Shown here: positions 62,281 to 64,000 of the stretch, in pieces
Layout: every line of letters begins with the position of its first letter
Position numbering within the stretch: the first letter of the stretch is position 1
Source of the DNA: Paraburkholderia monticola
GTDB taxonomy: Bacteria; Pseudomonadota; Gammaproteobacteria; Burkholderiales; Burkholderiaceae
Assembly: GCF_001580545.1 (NCBI RefSeq)
Contig: NZ_LRBG01000037.1
Span: 558,001 to 622,000 of the forward strand
Direction of reading: 5' to 3'
Length of the DNA stretch: 64,000 nt
Notes under the pieces: generated by a model
What the model saw: only the letters and a program-made list of their open reading frames with translations
What the model was told of the DNA's origin: nothing
Database searches by the model: none
Translations under genes and position numbers: made by a program

Positions 62281-62327
62281 AAAAGAAAAGGGCGGGGCAC
62301 GCGGATGATTCGTCGCGTGCCCCGCCC
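62281..62327 (-). terminator. Strong rho-independent terminator between the MFS and SBP genes
   Basis: Arms at 62290-62303 and 62314-62327 pair perfectly over 14 bp around a 10-base loop, followed leftwards by TTTTCTTTT. The T-run ends only 19 bases before ATG 62262. It would end transcripts from the permease gene, or act as an attenuator for the binding-protein gene. Confidence 0.88.
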
Positions 62328-62360
62328 ACTTTACTACCGGCAAGCGTTACTTCAGTTACT

Positions 62361-63650
62361 TCAATCGCGCAACTTCACTGCCGTCATTCGCGGCATCAGC
62401 AGATGGATGATGCCCAACGCAACCAGATACGCCGATGCGCCGACCGTAAAGAGCGCCCAATACTGCCCAGTGCGCTGCAAGGTCTCGCCGATCACGCCGG
62501 AGAAGAAGAACGAGCCGACCATCCCCGCCACGCCGCCGATGCCGACCACCGTGCCGACCAGCCGCTTCGGAAACACGTCGCCGACCGTCGTGACGAGGTT
62601 CGCCGACCAACCCTGGTGCGCCGCCGCCGCGAGACCCACGGCGAACACCGCGAACCACAGGCTCTGGAAATACGACAAGGTGGCGATCGGCACCACGCAC
62701 AACGCACAAACGAGCATCGTGAGCTTGCGCGCGAAATTCGGCTTGTTGGTGCGCGCCATCAGGCGCGACGACAGCCAGCCGCCCGCCACGCTGCCGACCG
62801 ATGCCATCGTATAGATCGCGATCAGCGGCAGGCCCATGTTGCCGATGTCGATATGGCGCGACTCATTGAGCCACTTCGGCAGCCAGAACAGATAGAACCA
62901 CCACACCGGATCGGTCAGCAGCTTGCCGAAGACGAACGCCCACGTCTCGCGGTATTTGAGCACCGACAACCAGCTGACTTTCTGTTCGACGACTTCTTCG
63001 CGATCCGCATTGATGTAGTCGAGTTCTTCCTTCGACACCGACGGATGCTCCGAAGGCTGCCGATAAACCAGCAGCCAGACGGCCAGCCAGATGAAACCGG
63101 TCGCGCCGCCCGCGATGAACGTCGCGCGCCAGCCCCACATGACCGCGGCGATCGGCACGAAGGCAGGTGCGACGATGCCGCCGATCGTCGCGCCCATGTT
63201 CCAGAAGCCCGTCGCTAGCGCGCGCTCCTTCTTCGGAAACCACGTCGCCGTGGTGCGGATCGCAACGGGAAAATTCGCCGCTTCGCCGAAGCCGAGCAGA
63301 CCGCGCACGGCCGCGAAGCCCGGCACGGTCGATGCCACCGCGTGCAGCATCGCTGCCAGGCTCCACAGCGCCATCGCGCTGCCGTAGACCTTCTTCGTGC
63401 TGACACGGTCCGCGATGCGGCCGAAGATCGCGAGGCCTACCGCATAGGCGACCGTAAACACCATCACGGTCTGCGCGTACTGCACCTGGTTCCAGCCGAT
63501 GTCCTTTTGCAGCAGCGGCGCGAGCAGCCCGAGCATCTGACGATCCATGTAGTTGATCGTCGTCGCGGCGAAGATCATCGCGCAGATGGTCCAGCGGTAT
63601 CGTCCGACGGCCGTACTTGCTGCGGCCCTCGTGGCTTCTATTGTTTTCAT
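62361..63650 (-). CDS. MFS transporter, anion:cation symporter (ACS) family
   Basis: A 429-residue permease with twelve predicted helices, starting at ATG 63650 after AGGAG; a TTG codon just before is possible. The ACS-family opening is INYMDRQMLGLLAPLLQKDI and the loop GRIADRVSTKKVYGSAMALW; LGFGEAANFPVAIRTTATWF is the family's signature region. ExuT-like proteins of this group import hexuronates or aromatic acids. A strong terminator follows its stop. With the next MFS gene (63700 onwards) it makes two adjacent permeases of similar type. Confidence 0.9.
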   Translation of the reverse strand: MKTIEATRAAASTAVGRYRWTICAMIFAATTINYMDRQMLGLLAPLLQKDIGWNQVQYAQTVMVFTVAYAVGLAIFGRIADRVSTKKVYGSAMALWSLAAMLHAVASTVPGFAAVRGLLGFGEAANFPVAIRTTATWFPKKERALATGFWNMGATIGGIVAPAFVPIAAVMWGWRATFIAGGATGFIWLAVWLLVYRQPSEHPSVSKEELDYINADREEVVEQKVSWLSVLKYRETWAFVFGKLLTDPVWWFYLFWLPKWLNESRHIDIGNMGLPLIAIYTMASVGSVAGGWLSSRLMARTNKPNFARKLTMLVCALCVVPIATLSYFQSLWFAVFAVGLAAAAHQGWSANLVTTVGDVFPKRLVGTVVGIGGVAGMVGSFFFSGVIGETLQRTGQYWALFTVGASAYLVALGIIHLLMPRMTAVKLRD

Positions 63651-63699
63651 CAAGTCTCCTGAAGGTTTTTGGAAATGGTGTCGATACGGTTCGATGCGA

Positions 63700-64000
63700 T
63701 CAATGCGCGGAGGCGGGCAAGCCTTCGCGCGGGCTCATGCGGGAGAAGAACACGACGCCGGCGGCCACCACCGACATCACCGCGAGTCCAGTCAGTCCTC
63801 CTTCGATCGAGCCGGTCTTCTGTTCGAGCAAGCCGAAGGCTGCCGGCGCGACGAAGCCGCCGAGGTTGCCGATCGAGTTGATCAGCGCCAGCACCGCCGC
63901 GGAAATCCGCGCGTCGAGATAGCCCTGCGGAATCGGCCAGAACAGCGCCGAGGCCGCCTTGAAGCCGATCGCCGCAAAGCAGATCGCGACGAACGAGAAC
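63700..64000 (-). CDS. MFS transporter, C-terminal part, cut by the window edge
   Basis: Only the last 99 codons are present; the gene continues beyond position 64000. FWPIPQGYLDARISAAVLAL and INSIGNLGGFVAPAAFGLLE are typical of the last helices of ACS-type permeases. The stop is 50 bases upstream of the next permease start on the same strand, so the two form one transcript. This suggests two permeases for one pathway, or a permease plus a related symporter. Confidence 0.85.
   Translation of the reverse strand, partial: FSFVAICFAAIGFKAASALFWPIPQGYLDARISAAVLALINSIGNLGGFVAPAAFGLLEQKTGSIEGGLTGLAVMSVVAAGVVFFSRMSPREGLPASAH

Overview
The window looks like chromosomal DNA from a beta-proteobacterium of the Burkholderiaceae, most likely Paraburkholderia, Caballeronia or Burkholderia. 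This rests on the high GC content, codon choice and gene families: a MetR-metE divergon, many LysR/IclR/MarR/Lrp/ArsR regulators, MHS and ACS transporters, a PQQ-dependent glucose dehydrogenase and a D-Ala-D-Ala dipeptide operon. The genus is inference. No rRNA, tRNA, CRISPR array, intact insertion sequence or prophage was seen.

Layout. 1-1150 is a small gene graveyard holding remnants of an aldehyde dehydrogenase and of an AraC-type regulator, with two copies of the palindrome TCGGTC-N4-GACCGA. 1154-3188 is a three-gene set: cytochrome b561-like membrane protein, Moco oxidoreductase and a small exported protein. 3395-7460 holds an SDR, an acyl-CoA-dehydrogenase-fold flavin monooxygenase and a benzoylformate-decarboxylase-like ThDP enzyme. 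8140-10818 is a GH92 mannosidase whose lipobox cysteine has become tryptophan. 11638-16445 carries a lipoprotein, a RIO kinase, a small membrane protein, a three-gene operon ending in a GreA/GreB-C (Rnk-like) protein, and a VOC protein. 16929-21265 is an amino-acid catabolic block: M20 amidohydrolase, diaminopropionate ammonia-lyase, a divergent Lrp-type regulator and a LivK-like binding protein. 22349-23980 is pgm.

24426-28073 is mostly decayed. It holds pieces of an EamA permease and a frameshifted MHS permease, two tiny ORFs and a 55-bp tandem repeat. 28074-34869 is an RpiR-type regulator plus ddpX-ddpABCDF, for uptake and hydrolysis of D-Ala-D-Ala; the regulator's 3' end is frameshifted. 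35535-36969 is a MoaD/ThiS-fold protein with a BNR-repeat protein. 37358-40580 is small genes: ArsR, YciI, membrane protein, MarR, PPC-domain protein and LysE exporter. 41125-43782 is a GH28 pectinase lipoprotein with tandem terminators. 43887-48170 has MAPEG, phosphatase-superfamily, DUF427 and outer-membrane barrel genes. 48612-51588 is a membrane PQQ dehydrogenase and a Nudix hydrolase.

51659-54993 is the metR-like/metE divergon. 55798-59299 is a protein-isoaspartate methyltransferase fused to an erythromycin-esterase-like domain, followed by a cation/proton antiporter. 59337-64000 is an aromatic or N-heterocycle catabolic cluster: IclR regulator, NicC-like FAD monooxygenase, a solute-binding protein without a signal peptide, and two MFS permeases, the last cut by the window edge.

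Overall this is accessory metabolism typical of a soil or plant-associated bacterium: plant polymer and glycan hydrolysis, unusual amino acids, peptidoglycan dipeptide recycling and aromatic turnover. I did not find a clearly new defence or mobile system. The most unusual items are the Pcm-Ere fusion, the loss of the GH92 lipid anchor, the frameshifted ddp regulator, and the strong terminator directly upstream of a signal-less binding protein.
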